From contig OW386291.2 of assembly GCA_936432065.2 (NCBI GenBank), positions 108,999,823 through 109,063,822 of the forward strand: a DNA stretch of 64,000 nucleotides, in the 5' to 3' direction. This document shows positions 36,195 through 46,084 of this stretch, in pieces. A program made the position numbers and the translations under genes. Each line of letters begins with the position of its first letter. The first letter of the stretch is position 1. Source of the DNA: Rutpela maculata (Eukaryota > Arthropoda > Insecta > Coleoptera > Cerambycidae). The notes beneath the pieces were generated by a model. The model was not told the origin of the DNA and made no database searches. It saw nothing but the letters and a program-made list of their open reading frames with translations.

Positions 36195-37520
36195 CTAAAA
36201 AACTTGAAAAATTGATTTTAAATGGCCATTTCGCGACTCCACTATCCAACGAGTCTTGGTTATTTTTCTGGAAAGATTTGCCTCTTCAGTAGTAAATTGC
36301 CTTTGGTTTCTTAAAAGTACAGGTGGCATTTCGACATTTAAGTATAAGTTTCCCAAAAAATCAACAGCATCTCTATAACCGCGATCTACTACAAATACAT
36401 TACAATCTTGAACCCATTGTCGTATATTTTGGCCATCTTGTTTCATTTCGTTCCTTATAACCGCAGTATCATTATTTCGTACATCCGAAAAATAAGGACC
36501 ATGTGCATCTATAATGTACCCCTCTGGTGCTACTACATGGCCGGCCTTAAATAATGCGTACTTCTTGTGACTAGAATATGATTGCCTCTGGATTCTAAAA
36601 TGTGAACTTTTCGTCAGCATACAAAATGGCACAAGGTTGCTCAGGAACTGGATTTTAAAGTTTATTAGAAAATCTATTTACATGTCTCTGAATAAATTGG
36701 TCTCGATTCTGAACATCAGGGTAAGTAAATCCTATATTTTATGGTACAAAATGATTCATTAATGAATTTATAGCGATTGTTATTGCAAGGCTTGCGCTTT
36801 GTGTAGATGGAAAATTCATTAATGATTTTATAAATCCGTCTGATACACCTTGCCTTAGCTTTACTAAAAAGGCGATTAATTGTTTTCTTCTTAACCTTCT
36901 GAGTTTATGATATACTTCCACAGGTTGACAGTAATTGAAAAGCTCTCTAAATTGTTCTTTTGTTAAAGATGTTAAACTTTGAAGGTCATTTTCGCTAAAA
37001 TTTTCTTTGTTTTCATATAAATTGAGAGAATTGTGTGTTACACACTCCCTAAATGTAGTGAACCACTCACTTAACTCCTCACCTGTCATTACAATTTTCA
37101 TTGGTATCGAAATGTGGTTCTCCATATGCTGTAAAGGAATGAGTCCAGCGTCTATTAAATGCATTAGGCAGCATGTTACTGCTGAAGCCAAAAAACCTTA
37201 GTTTTAAAATAAAAGTCCACTCGGGCATGAATGGACAAGCTTTGGATTGCAACATTATCGTCATTGCAAATAAAACAGCCCCTCCTGCGAAATAGTACCT
37301 CCATAGAAACTGCTAATGGATTATTGTCATTTTCAATGCGCCTTCCAAGACATAGGTTGCAATTTAAGCACAATCGAGAATTTTCATTTAAATCCCCATC
37401 TACCAAACGAAATCTCCCTCTAAAAAGGACTGATGGTTCTCTTCGGCGTTCATTGACACCATTTTCTACATTTTGTAAAGGTATTCTTATTCTCGCGCCG
37501 TTTACATTAAAGTATAACAT
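36195..37520 (-). pseudogene. ISL2EU-like DDE transposase, frameshifted
   Basis: Three open pieces read in order on the minus strand. 37176-37520 (114 codons) has CLNCNLC and CFICND, Cys pairs of an N-terminal zinc module followed by LSIHARVDFYF. 36739-37191 (150 codons) has SLTSLTKEQFRELFNYC and RKQLIAFLVKLRQG, a helical DNA-binding region. 36195-36632 (145 codons) has YSSHKK, GPYFSDVRNNDTAVI, VVDRGYRDAVDFL (second acidic residue) and TRWIVESRNGHLK (third). The first acidic residue appears as YADEK in a different frame near 36610. At least two frameshifts break it. It would have cut and joined the element ends. Confidence 0.65.
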
Positions 37521-37792
37521 CTAACCATTTTCTCCTAAAAATATTATTTGCAACAGGCGTTTTATGGTAATAAAAATTATTGTTATACCTTTTTAATATT
37601 TGGCCACTAAAACACTATAACAAAGTAATATTTTGTTAAAAAAAATATTTTTAATAAACTGACAAGTAGACATTACCTACTTACTTACTTTACTGTCAAG
37701 ACAACAATTGTTTTTGTAGAAAAGCCTACTACGTTTAAAAATTTAAAATGTTACTTACATTTTAAGAAGTAAAAAATATAATATACATTAAT

Positions 37793-38053
37793 ATGGACAA
37801 TGTTGATGTAGCGTTTCCTATTCTACCTTTAGAGTATGTAGTTTTCAAAACATTTGGCACATACCAAGTAAAACTAAAACTAGCTCCAGCATGTATTCAA
37901 GACACTGCGGAAAGAGAAGCAAATAACGAATTTATTTTACAACTTCACCAGTTTGAACCTGGATTGTTAAGAGCAAAAATATTTTCTAGATTTACTCAAG
38001 CTGTAAAACATAATAATAGGCATGTTTTGCCGGAAAAGTATGACGCTAATTGA
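37793..38053 (+). pseudogene. Short ORF in the inverted arm of the ISL2EU-like element
   Basis: An 86-codon open frame starts MDNVDVAFPILPLEY. Its first part is duplicated in inverted orientation at 35867-35990 (minus strand) with a few changes, so each end of the element once carried this start. ISL2EU elements are known for a second ORF, but I do not recognise this peptide and cannot equate it with that. Confidence 0.4.
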
Positions 38054-39299
38054 ATTTAGAATATGAGATCTCACAACTGATAATTCATACTTTGAACCGA
38101 ATTTTTTATATCACCCTGTATAGCTAGGTTGGTCCAACTGAACAAAATGCTCTCTTTTGACAGCCCCAACAACATACTAAAATTTCAAGAAATTCTATCG
38201 GTGTTTGAAAACCCCTTAGAGGTGTGAGATGTCCTTTCTTTCTAACATTTATTCTAATGAAAGACTTGCACCATTCAAGTGACCCAAGTTCGAAGCAGTT
38301 GTATCGCAACATAAAGCCTTCACTTTATCACATAGGTTCCAGTGTAATAGTGCTTCATGAACTTTAGTTGCTTGCTCTCTTCCTGTTTCTAAAACTGGTA
38401 TTCCTAGTATTTGTTCTGTATCTCCACTTGTAATTCTTATAGCGAGTCTGTCGTTTTGGCAGTGCCAGTAAAATCTCTAAAAAATTTTCCATCCCAGTAA
38501 ATAAGAGGAGATGACAAATTAGATCCTTTAAAACGTTCCATTGCCTTTTCAGCTCTTTCCTTCCGCAACTTCTGTCTACAGTGTTGAATAGTTATCCTGC
38601 TTGTAGACAAAGAAAGTACATCATGCCCTAATGCTTCAGCAATAGCCGCAATATGTGCACTGTGTTTCTGTTACTCACTTTACACTTGTCGAAAGCCGCA
38701 ACTAACTTTGGGATTATTATGTTTCGTGTTCCCACTAATCTTTTCTTTTTTGGTCCAGAGGGTCCAGGTGCTTCGGGGCCTAATTCTTCGTAGGAAGAGC
38801 TTGCATGGGAGGTGCTACTTGATGACTCAAAAGTGTCTAATTCGGCTACATTTTCAAAAATGTTAGCGATTTTCTCCATTCGTTCAAGATTTTTCTGTTT
38901 TCGTTCATCCACTTTTTTGTCCTGTTCAGTTAGTTTTCTATCGATACCATACATGAAACCTGGTCTTCCCTTTGTCCTTTGACTGTTTAAAAATTGTTTG
39001 TCTTCCGCTTTATTATTTCAAAGACGTTCGCATGAGCAATGTTAATTAAATCGTCTAATTAATCCACAAAAGATGTTTCTTTCTGTTTAGCAATTTTGCT
39101 TGCTTAATGAGAATTTTTCTACAGAGCTTCTTAATTCTTCATGTAGGCTTTCTACTTTTTTAACACAATGTTGCACATCTCGTGTTAGGATACGCGCTTT
39201 GTGCCAAAAAACAATTACTTTGTTTATTACTAGTTTTACACTTTCACGCAAATTCAATATCACCTCTCGCAGGTTGAAGAAAAAGTACACTTAAAACTT

Positions 39300-40005
39300 G
39301 TTCATTGGAAGGAAGCTTGCTTCCAATAATCTGTGGTTAATAACTACCTACGAGACACTAAACTGTCTTTTCTCAAATTTCGAGGAGATGACATGATTGA
39401 ACATACAGACTAAATTCACTAAAATTATAACGCACAATTCTCTTTATTACTTCACATAAGTAAAAGCGGAAACTAAAAATATCTCCTTATTAATTTCAAC
39501 TTATATAAGCATCAGCAGTTGCATAGGTCCTTTAGGGGGCATGGTGTAGGCGGATTGTGGAAGCAGGCAAAAAGATATGATATCTTTCTCTGATTTATTG
39601 ACTACTTCTAAGAAGGACTTCCAGAAAAAGGACAAAGCTGACAAATCTCTCTTTAATTAAATAATCCTACTCTCTTTGCTTTGTATTGCAAGCTGGTAAA
39701 ATGACCTACCAGCATCATAATAACAATTATAAAGAATAACTTACATATAATAAAATATAGTATTTAAATGAGTACCAATAAAATTAATTACAAGAAGGAT
39801 ATGTCCTTTACTAACAAATTTACCCACAAAAAATTCGCCGGCGGCACCACTTGCCTTTATTCCAGGAATACGAAATTTCGTGGATTTTTTTTTCTTAGTA
39901 AACGAAACAATTTCAAGGGACAATAAGAACAAGAAACATTTTCATACTTTTGCAGTCAAAGTAAGCTGTATTAATTTTTTTTTTAATACAGTATCAATAT
40001 GATTA
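39300..40005. other. AT-rich stretch, nothing recognised
   Basis: A 63-codon minus frame at 39741-39932 has no identifiable motif. Confidence 0.3.
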
Positions 40006-40009
40006 TCCC

Positions 40010-40205
40010 ATGATAACTTATAATTTAGTACAGTACCAAAATGATCTGTTTCATCCTCCCAAGATATTAGATAAGTAGGCTTCTGATATTAAAATTCATT
40101 TCTACAGTTTTTCTAGTATTCAATATTAATTTATTTCTATCACAACAAGCGTTTAAAATATTAATAATATTTTCAGCCTGTAATTGAATTTCATCCACAT
40201 TAGTT
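40010..40205 (-). pseudogene. Small LINE reverse transcriptase fragment
   Basis: Minus-strand translation reads ENIINILNACCDRNKLILNT and then KTVEMNFNIRS, the stretch after YADD in Jockey-like RTs (LNxKKT). Nothing else of the element remains. Confidence 0.5.
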
Positions 40206-40209
40206 CGTC

Positions 40210-40915
40210 AAACAGTTAAACATTCAGTTACGTTATACAATTATGAAATCAAATAAATATACAACATCGTACATTTAAATAAATATGTACCCTTGTAAAC
40301 ATACTAACGTAGGTTAAATGTAACATTGTAACGCCCATCCTACATTCAACCCCAGCTAGACATGATGCTTTTGTAGTAAAGAAACTTACTCCGTCGAAAA
40401 ACTTCCATTAGGGCGGAAAGACGTACATGGCTTTTATCAGCACATATTGACCTCATACGGGATATAAATCGAACGTTCATTGCTGCTTAAGCTCCAAAAT
40501 GATCGCGACATCATTTGACTCTTGATGGTGTAGGTGTTTGAATTGTTTCCACACTAGCTATCGGGATAATAAAGTAATTATCTTATTTTTACACATGTAG
40601 CGTTACTTTCAACAATTGTTTTTTGAAAACATTTCTAACAATTTATGTTTTGAGGCAAAAATTATAGTATTCTATCTGACATTTTTATCAGGATGATTAT
40701 TTAAAAGATAGACGTTTGTAAAACAAATAATTAGTAAGTTATTTATTAGCAAGGAATGCCGCAAGATATAATACATTATTTTAAATTACATAGACAAAAA
40801 TTGATATTTTGAAAAAGTCGGGTTGAACCATTTTGCAAAAAAATATAGCCAACTGTTTCTAAACTGTTTTATCTAGTAATAAAAATCTTATCTAATAATA
40901 AAAATCGTGTTGAAA
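40210..40915. other. AT-rich stretch, nothing recognised
   Basis: No coding or repeat structure was resolved. Confidence 0.3.
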
Positions 40916-41543
40916 AATTACAGGAGAAACCTGAAAGCTACGCTACAGCGGCATCTAGCAATCTAGGAAATAACTTCACTAAACACAAATCCGACAGAAA
41001 TAATACAGGTAGTGCCATTCCAAAAAGTGCCGCACAAAAACAAATTATAACTAGTGAACAGGTAAAGACAGCTGTAAATAAAGCAAAAAGATAAACATTT
41101 TTTGTTACTGGCCCGAATACATTAAACATAGAATACATCAGAACATAAAAACTGTACCTAAACAAGGCTACCTAAGCGTATATCGCCTACATCCCGACAC
41201 CACAGCAGATGACTTGGACGCCTGCGCCTGTTTGAAGGAAACGGCACCAGAACCTTTCCGCTGTACTTTAGTAAAAAGCAGCTTATACCAATCAATCTTT
41301 CCCCGAAGAATTTGTAGATCATGTGTACAACCCTAAAATTTGGCCCGCTGCCGTAAATTTCATAAAATTATATCTAACAGGCAGAGATCAAATAACTATA
41401 TATAATGGAGTATCATCGTCATCAAAAAAAGTAAAATTCGGAGTTCCTCAGGGTTCCGTACTTGGGCTTGTATTATTTATGATATATGTCAATGATCTAC
41501 CTAATCATATAAATGACACTTCACTCGTATTGTTCACTGATGA

Positions 41544-43236
41544 TATAGAAGAACGCACTACCGGGCGTCAAAATGACGCGACACCAATTTATTTCTCAGG
41601 GGGCGCCAGTCGCGTATTACCCCGTTCTTCTACCTCCCAGGCGGGTTCGAGATAAGATGCACTTCGGTAGCCGGATAATGGACCAAGGTTGCACTACCAC
41701 AGATCGGTAATGACGCTCTCTCTGGTCATGAATTCCCTCGTTAGGAGTTTAGGTACCTCTTAATTTTTTGGATTTTTGCATAAAAAAATCCCAACCGAAG
41801 AATTTCTCTGCGGAGGGATTAATTTTTGTATGCGTATCCACGTTTTGATCTGCTAATAACGGATTCTACCCCTCAGGGATTTCTCAAAAAACGCATAAAA
41901 AAATCCCTATCGAACCTCCGTAAAGCAACCAGAAGGTCGAGTGTTAATGTGAATTAACTCGACACATCCGGTTTTTGATACGAATGTTCCAGGGATTATA
42001 GACCGTCAACAGGCCTCAAGATCAATTAAGAAACAATAGTTCAAAGAATCCGTTTATTTAACAGAAATGGTTATACAAAATTCTCAAGATAAGAATCGTG
42101 CCTTCCCCAATCAAGGTAATGGCTTTCAGACCATACAAACGAGAGCGCTTACGCTAACGATCGATTATGTAGAAAAGATTCATGCATACCTTCTCAGAAT
42201 CAAAATGCAAGCTTTTTTTTAGAGAAGCCTGAGACTATTCGTAATTCATAATTACGGCTGACTGATTTTAATTTAAAAAAGTTTTACTAAATGAATTTAG
42301 TTTCGCTAGAGACTACTTAGCTTTAAAGTTCTCGTATCATGGCGGTTCGTGTACTCAAACACATTCGTGAGGACTTATAACTGCATAAGTTTAACAGCGT
42401 TCGATCAGTCCACGATTTACTTGCTCCTATGCAGTTGTTCAATATTATCGATATGGCAGCAACACACCTTCGAGCGACTTTTAGGCAAAATTGAATTTTT
42501 GGTTTTTTATGCACAAGGCGTTTTCCTCTGTAACTTTGTCATTTGGAAAGCCCTGCTATTGGCTTTCCTACCATTGCTTTGTCTGGACCACTCAACGCGC
42601 TCGACCAAATTGCGAGCCGCTGAGTCAATCTAAACTCTTTCTATGCGAGAAACCGGCCTTGTACATGTGCATTGATTTTTATCAATTTTTGCTTATCGGC
42701 ACTACGCCGGCTTTGTCAAAATCTTCTATTTTGCCTTTTGGATGCAGTACATCGCTAAAATTTTATGCTCATACTTTAGAATTGGGCTTTCAATGACCGT
42801 ACACCAATTTCGGCGTACTTTTGAAAAATCAATTTTCAAGCCAAATTTCAACGTAGTTTTGAAAAATTAATTTGCGGGTGAAATTTTGGCGTACTTTTGA
42901 AAAATCAATTTTCAAGCCAAATTTCAACGCAGTTTTGAAAAATTAGTCTGCAAGTGAAATTTTGGCGTACTTTCGATAAATCGATTCTTGAGCCAAATTT
43001 CGACGCCCTTTCAAAAATATTATTTTTCAAAGTCCAATTTGTGCACTCAGTTTTCCTGAGTGAAAATTCGGTGTTTCTTCGAATTTTCACCTGGTCATTT
43101 CCAACGCCTTATAGAACCCAAAATGGTCCTTATGAACTGATCTGTGCCTCTGCAGACTCTTAAAAATGAAATTTTTGCCTAAGTCGAATTTTGATTCTGT
43201 CTTCAACTTAGGACGATTTTGGAGAGTTCTACAACA
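41544..43236. mobile_element. Unidentified 1.69-kb insertion with ATGA target duplication
   Basis: The host LINE reads GATGA, then the insertion, then ATGACACC. Removing the block and one ATGA restores the frame across the RT active site. The block starts TATAGAAGAACG and ends GTTCTACAACA. It is less AT-rich than its surroundings, has no long reading frame with recognisable motifs, and contains a 76-bp tandem repeat near its 3' end. A 4-bp duplication would suit an LTR-type integrase, but no LTR pair or TG/CA ends were seen. Confidence 0.6.
42809..43035 (+). repeat. 76-bp tandem repeat, three units
   Basis: Units begin TT(C/G)GGCGTACTTT at 42809, 42886 and 42962 and contain AAGCCAAATTTC and GAAAAATTA. 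The first two are nearly identical and the third is diverged. It lies inside the 1.69-kb insertion. Confidence 0.75.
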
Positions 43237-44009
43237 ATGACACCACCATGATTAATATAAATAGCAATGCAAACAATTTATTGCAGGATATGCAGCTCTC
43301 ACAGTTGAAAGCTTCTGACTAGTTCAAATCAAATAAATTATATCTTGAAAATTCAAAGACACGAACTATGTTTTTTTCAACCGGGTACTTAGATCATTTC
43401 GACAATTCCGAAAATGTAAAATCTTTAGGAGCAATCATGGATCCCCATCTAAGTTGGGATCAACATCTTGATTACTTATGTGTTAAACTTTTTAAAGTTG
43501 TATCTTTGAAAAGAAATTTAATGAATGAAAATGCTGTAAAAACAGTTTATTTCTCCTTATTTCAAAGTGTATTCTCTTATGCTATTCTTACTTGGGGACA
43601 CTCCTCTCATTTGTACAGAATATTCTCACTGCAGAGACGTGTTATGGGGATAATGACACGATTGACATTTACGCAAGATGTAAAGCAGATGTAAAGCAGA
43701 AATTTATAAAATATTCTAACAGTTCCTAGTTATTATATTCATGTATGTTAAACAATATCTAGACAAATATGTTTCGTACAGAGATATACACGAACATGAT
43801 ACCAGACACAGAGATCAAGTTTGTTTAAACTACACCAGATTGGTTAAAAGCCAAAATGCAGTAAATTATTATGGTCCAAAATGTTTTAAGTTACCGCCAG
43901 ACATCAAGCAGTTACCGGAAAAAAAAATTAATTTTAGAATCAAAGAAATTCTGCTGAATGGAGCATATTACACATTTGACGAATTTTTGTCTGATGTTTT
44001 ATATTAAAT

Positions 44010-45190
44010 TATTTTTCAGTGTTTTTACTATTAGTTTGTCTTTATATAATGCATATCATGTGATGTAATTTACAATATCTGTACTTTTAGTCTTGTGTAA
44101 ACCTACGGGTATTGTTTTATTTTTATTTCTCTGTCCAAAATTCGCTTCAGACGTTTTTTATAGACCTGTGTTATTATCAAAATATACCTTGTTGATACAC
44201 TCAACATATTCTCACTCACCCTGTGGACTCGTGGCGTTACGAATATTACTTTTCATGGCCAAGACAGTATATTCGATCATGTTAAGCACACTAGTGATAT
44301 TAAAATTAATTACATATTTTAATTGTATATCATGTGTAATACATAAATCTTTGCTTGATTAAAATTATTAAAACCAAAGCAGTATTCATCAATCACTTAT
44401 AAATCAGGAACAAATGATTTGATATATTTCAGTATGAAACGTACATGAACTCCATTTTATTGGTAATTGAAGTACAATAAATCTAGATTGTTTCGTGGCA
44501 ATACCAAAGATTAGAGAATTCTCTAATCTTTGGCAATACAATCTCCAAGCATTTCATATGATGATCTGATTATTGTTTACACTTATATACATTTTACATT
44601 TGCGTCTAAAATAAAACATTTAGTTATTAGAGCACTGCGAGACATCACAGTGTTCCTGATTCATTGTACTAAAGTATTTAATATTCACCTTTTTGCATAA
44701 ATTTCACACCTAAAAAGAAAAGGCGAAAAGTTTGAAACTCGTTTAGAATTTCATGAAGTAATCCATGTATATCAATTTTTCGCAGCGATCTTTTAATTTG
44801 CAATTATAATCTTTAAAATATTGATCCCTGATTGACTCACGGTCAACTAATTGAAATCTAAACGTAATCAAGCAGGCGTATCATAATTTAAGTAGCTCTT
44901 AGCTGCAAAGTTTGTAATCTATTTTGAAATCAATCTCAATTTCAAACACTGTTTAGTTGGTAAATTCGTTGCTACAGCCCCCGGGAGGTAAAGAAGCGAT
45001 GCGCTTGGAGGTAGTTTATATATTGAATTTACCAACGGAACTGCAGATGTGTACGTATGTAGACTTATCAACATTGCACAGATACAAGAAAATAATATAG
45101 ATAATTTACATACGATTGTTTTGTTTGCAAATAAGGATTATGGAGACAAAAAAATATTTTAAATGGGATTTTCTACCACTTGTTTAACCT
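44010..45190. other. AT-rich stretch; one perfect palindrome
   Basis: Apart from the palindrome at 44504-44533, nothing was recognised. Confidence 0.35.
44504..44533. repeat. 30-bp perfect palindrome without spacer
   Basis: CCAAAGATTAGAGAA is followed directly by its reverse complement, with the axis inside GAATTC. It is flanked by a GGCAATA direct repeat on the left and GGCAATAC overlapping the right end. Confidence 0.9.
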
Positions 45191-45195
45191 CTTCT

Positions 45196-45578
45196 GAAAT
45201 AATGTCCAAGAAATTTATTAAACAAGCAGAAGTTGCAATCCTGCGTGACCAACTGCGAATATAAATTTGATTAACATTTTGCTTCAACGTGGTACAATTC
45301 ATTTATAAGTAGTATCACTGAGATGAAATATACAGTCAATATCTGCTTTATTTTTATTTTTCAATAGACATTCCACAACAACGACAGAAATAATGTCCAA
45401 GAAATTTATTAAACAAGCAGAAGTTGCAATCCTGCGTGACCAACTGCGAATATAAATTTGATTAACATTTTGCTTCAACGTGGTACAATTCATTTATAAG
45501 TAGTATCACTGAGATGAAATATACAGTCAATATCTGCTTTATTTTTATTTTTCAATAGACATTCCACAACAACGACAG
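45196..45578 (+). repeat. 191-bp tandem duplication, copies identical by eye
   Basis: Copy 1 is 45196-45386 and copy 2 is 45387-45578. Both begin GAAATAATGTCCAAGAAATT and end CCACAACAACGACA. The 64-codon minus frame at 45299-45493 spans the duplication and is not recognised. Confidence 0.85.
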
Positions 45579-45875
45579 CAGCTTTCGGACGTTTCGTAAA
45601 GTTCTACTAAATATAAATATTTTAAATATTATAAAGTAACATTTTTTTTTATTAGCCTTATTTATATTATTGTCCTGGCGGAGTTCAGCCGTAGGCTGAT
45701 CTTCCACTCTACCAGGACAGACACTCACACATAGACAACATCACAACACCCATTCACTGCGACATTGCCATCTGCCGCAGTTGAGACTCGAACTCAGGAG
45801 AGGAGAGCGACTAGACCGTGTTGTCTCTCACACAACTGCAGTCTAGCCCACTATTACCATCTCGGTAACACATGA
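45565..45875 (-). repeat. tRNA-derived SINE, copy 2
   Basis: Minus-strand head with GAGATGGTAATAGTGG (box A-like) and GAGTTCGAGTCTC (box B-like, 45783-45795), then GGCAGATGGCAATGTC and GATGTTGTCTATGTGTG as in copy 1. An A-rich tract is near 45645. Both copies continue with CCGAAAGCTGC, so that phrase may be the true 3' end. Confidence 0.6.
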
Positions 45876-45900
45876 AAGACGCCACTACATATCCATACCC

Positions 45901-45970
45901 TAGCCAGGATTCGAACCCGGGACTCCGTGGTCGCAAGCCTAACATCCTAAGCACTGCGCCACGGAGCTGG
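45901..45970 (-). repeat. tRNA-like sequence (second SINE head or tRNA pseudogene)
   Basis: On the minus strand the order is box A-like TGGCGCAGTGCTTAGG, then CCACGGAG, then box B GGTTCGAATCC. The spacing is near that of a tRNA, but the acceptor arm pairs poorly and no clean anticodon stem was found. It sits immediately 5' of the SINE on the same strand. Confidence 0.5.
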
Positions 45971-46084
45971 TGCATAAATACATCTAAATATCACTTAATT
46001 TACGTAAAGTTCATTCGAAACTGTACATCTTCGTATTTTTGTGTGCTTAATCAAGAGCTTGAGTAAAATTTTGATCTAGCATTA

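Larger units (their letters stand above)
35103..38234 (-). mobile_element. ISL2EU-like (PIF/Harbinger-type) DNA transposon
   Basis: The termini are perfect inverted repeats starting GGACATCTCACACCTC. Homology between the ends extends about 230 bp inward (35103-35330 against 38005-38234), including a CAGGGTGATATA phrase. The element is flanked by TT on both sides (35101-35102 and 38235-38236), and removing it with one TT restores the host reading frame. A further inverted pair lies inside (35867-35990 against 37785-37920). The left side has ~450 bp extra that includes a G12 run at 35379. It carries a broken transposase on the minus strand. Confidence 0.75.
34420..39290 (-). pseudogene. Multicopy transposase-like gene, interrupted by ISL2EU-like element
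   Basis: Minus-strand pieces follow the order of a protein family common in arthropod genomes. 39087-39290: FWHKARILTRDVQHCVKKV. Near 39000: INIAHANVFEIIK in shifted frames. 38628-38954: a coiled K/E-rich stretch, GPSGPKKKR and KCKVSNRNTVHILR. 38300-38500: GIPVLETGREQATKVHEALL and CDTTASN, which looks like an RNase H-fold acidic motif. After the insertion (35103-38234) it resumes at 35000-35100 with LLYLPCRHHIYEI, and 34450-34680 with KFFERFNLS, KVVNDTAERGIKLIDEYNN and DEEQHQF. Several frameshifts and stops, plus a deletion, show it is dead. I do not assign a superfamily name with confidence. Confidence 0.6.
40920..44007 (+). pseudogene. Jockey-like LINE, split by a 1.69-kb insertion
   Basis: The 5' part (40920-41320) resembles the end of ORF1 (YIPTPQQMTWTPAPV, APEPFRCTLVKSS), then jumps by deletion into RT. 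41323-41543: YLTGRDQITIYNG, FGVPQGSVLGLVLFMIYVND and LVLFTDD, the catalytic box with F and T for the usual YA. After the insertion, translation resumes with TTMININSNANNLLQDMQ (43241 on), NSKTRTMFFS, ENVKSLGAIMDPHLSWDQH, TWGHSSHLYRIFSLQRRV and the C-terminal VNYYGPKCFKLPPDIKQLPE (43741-44007). Frameshifts lie near 43690. Same family as the minus-strand remnant at 505-2420. Confidence 0.75.

Noticed and set aside
41537..41543. CTGATGA resembling a hammerhead core
   Set aside because: There is no stem II or GAAA after it; it is the RT active-site codons of the Jockey-like LINE.
45901..45970. Functional tRNA gene
   Set aside because: Box A and box B are present, but the acceptor and anticodon arms do not pair properly; it sits beside a SINE in the same orientation.
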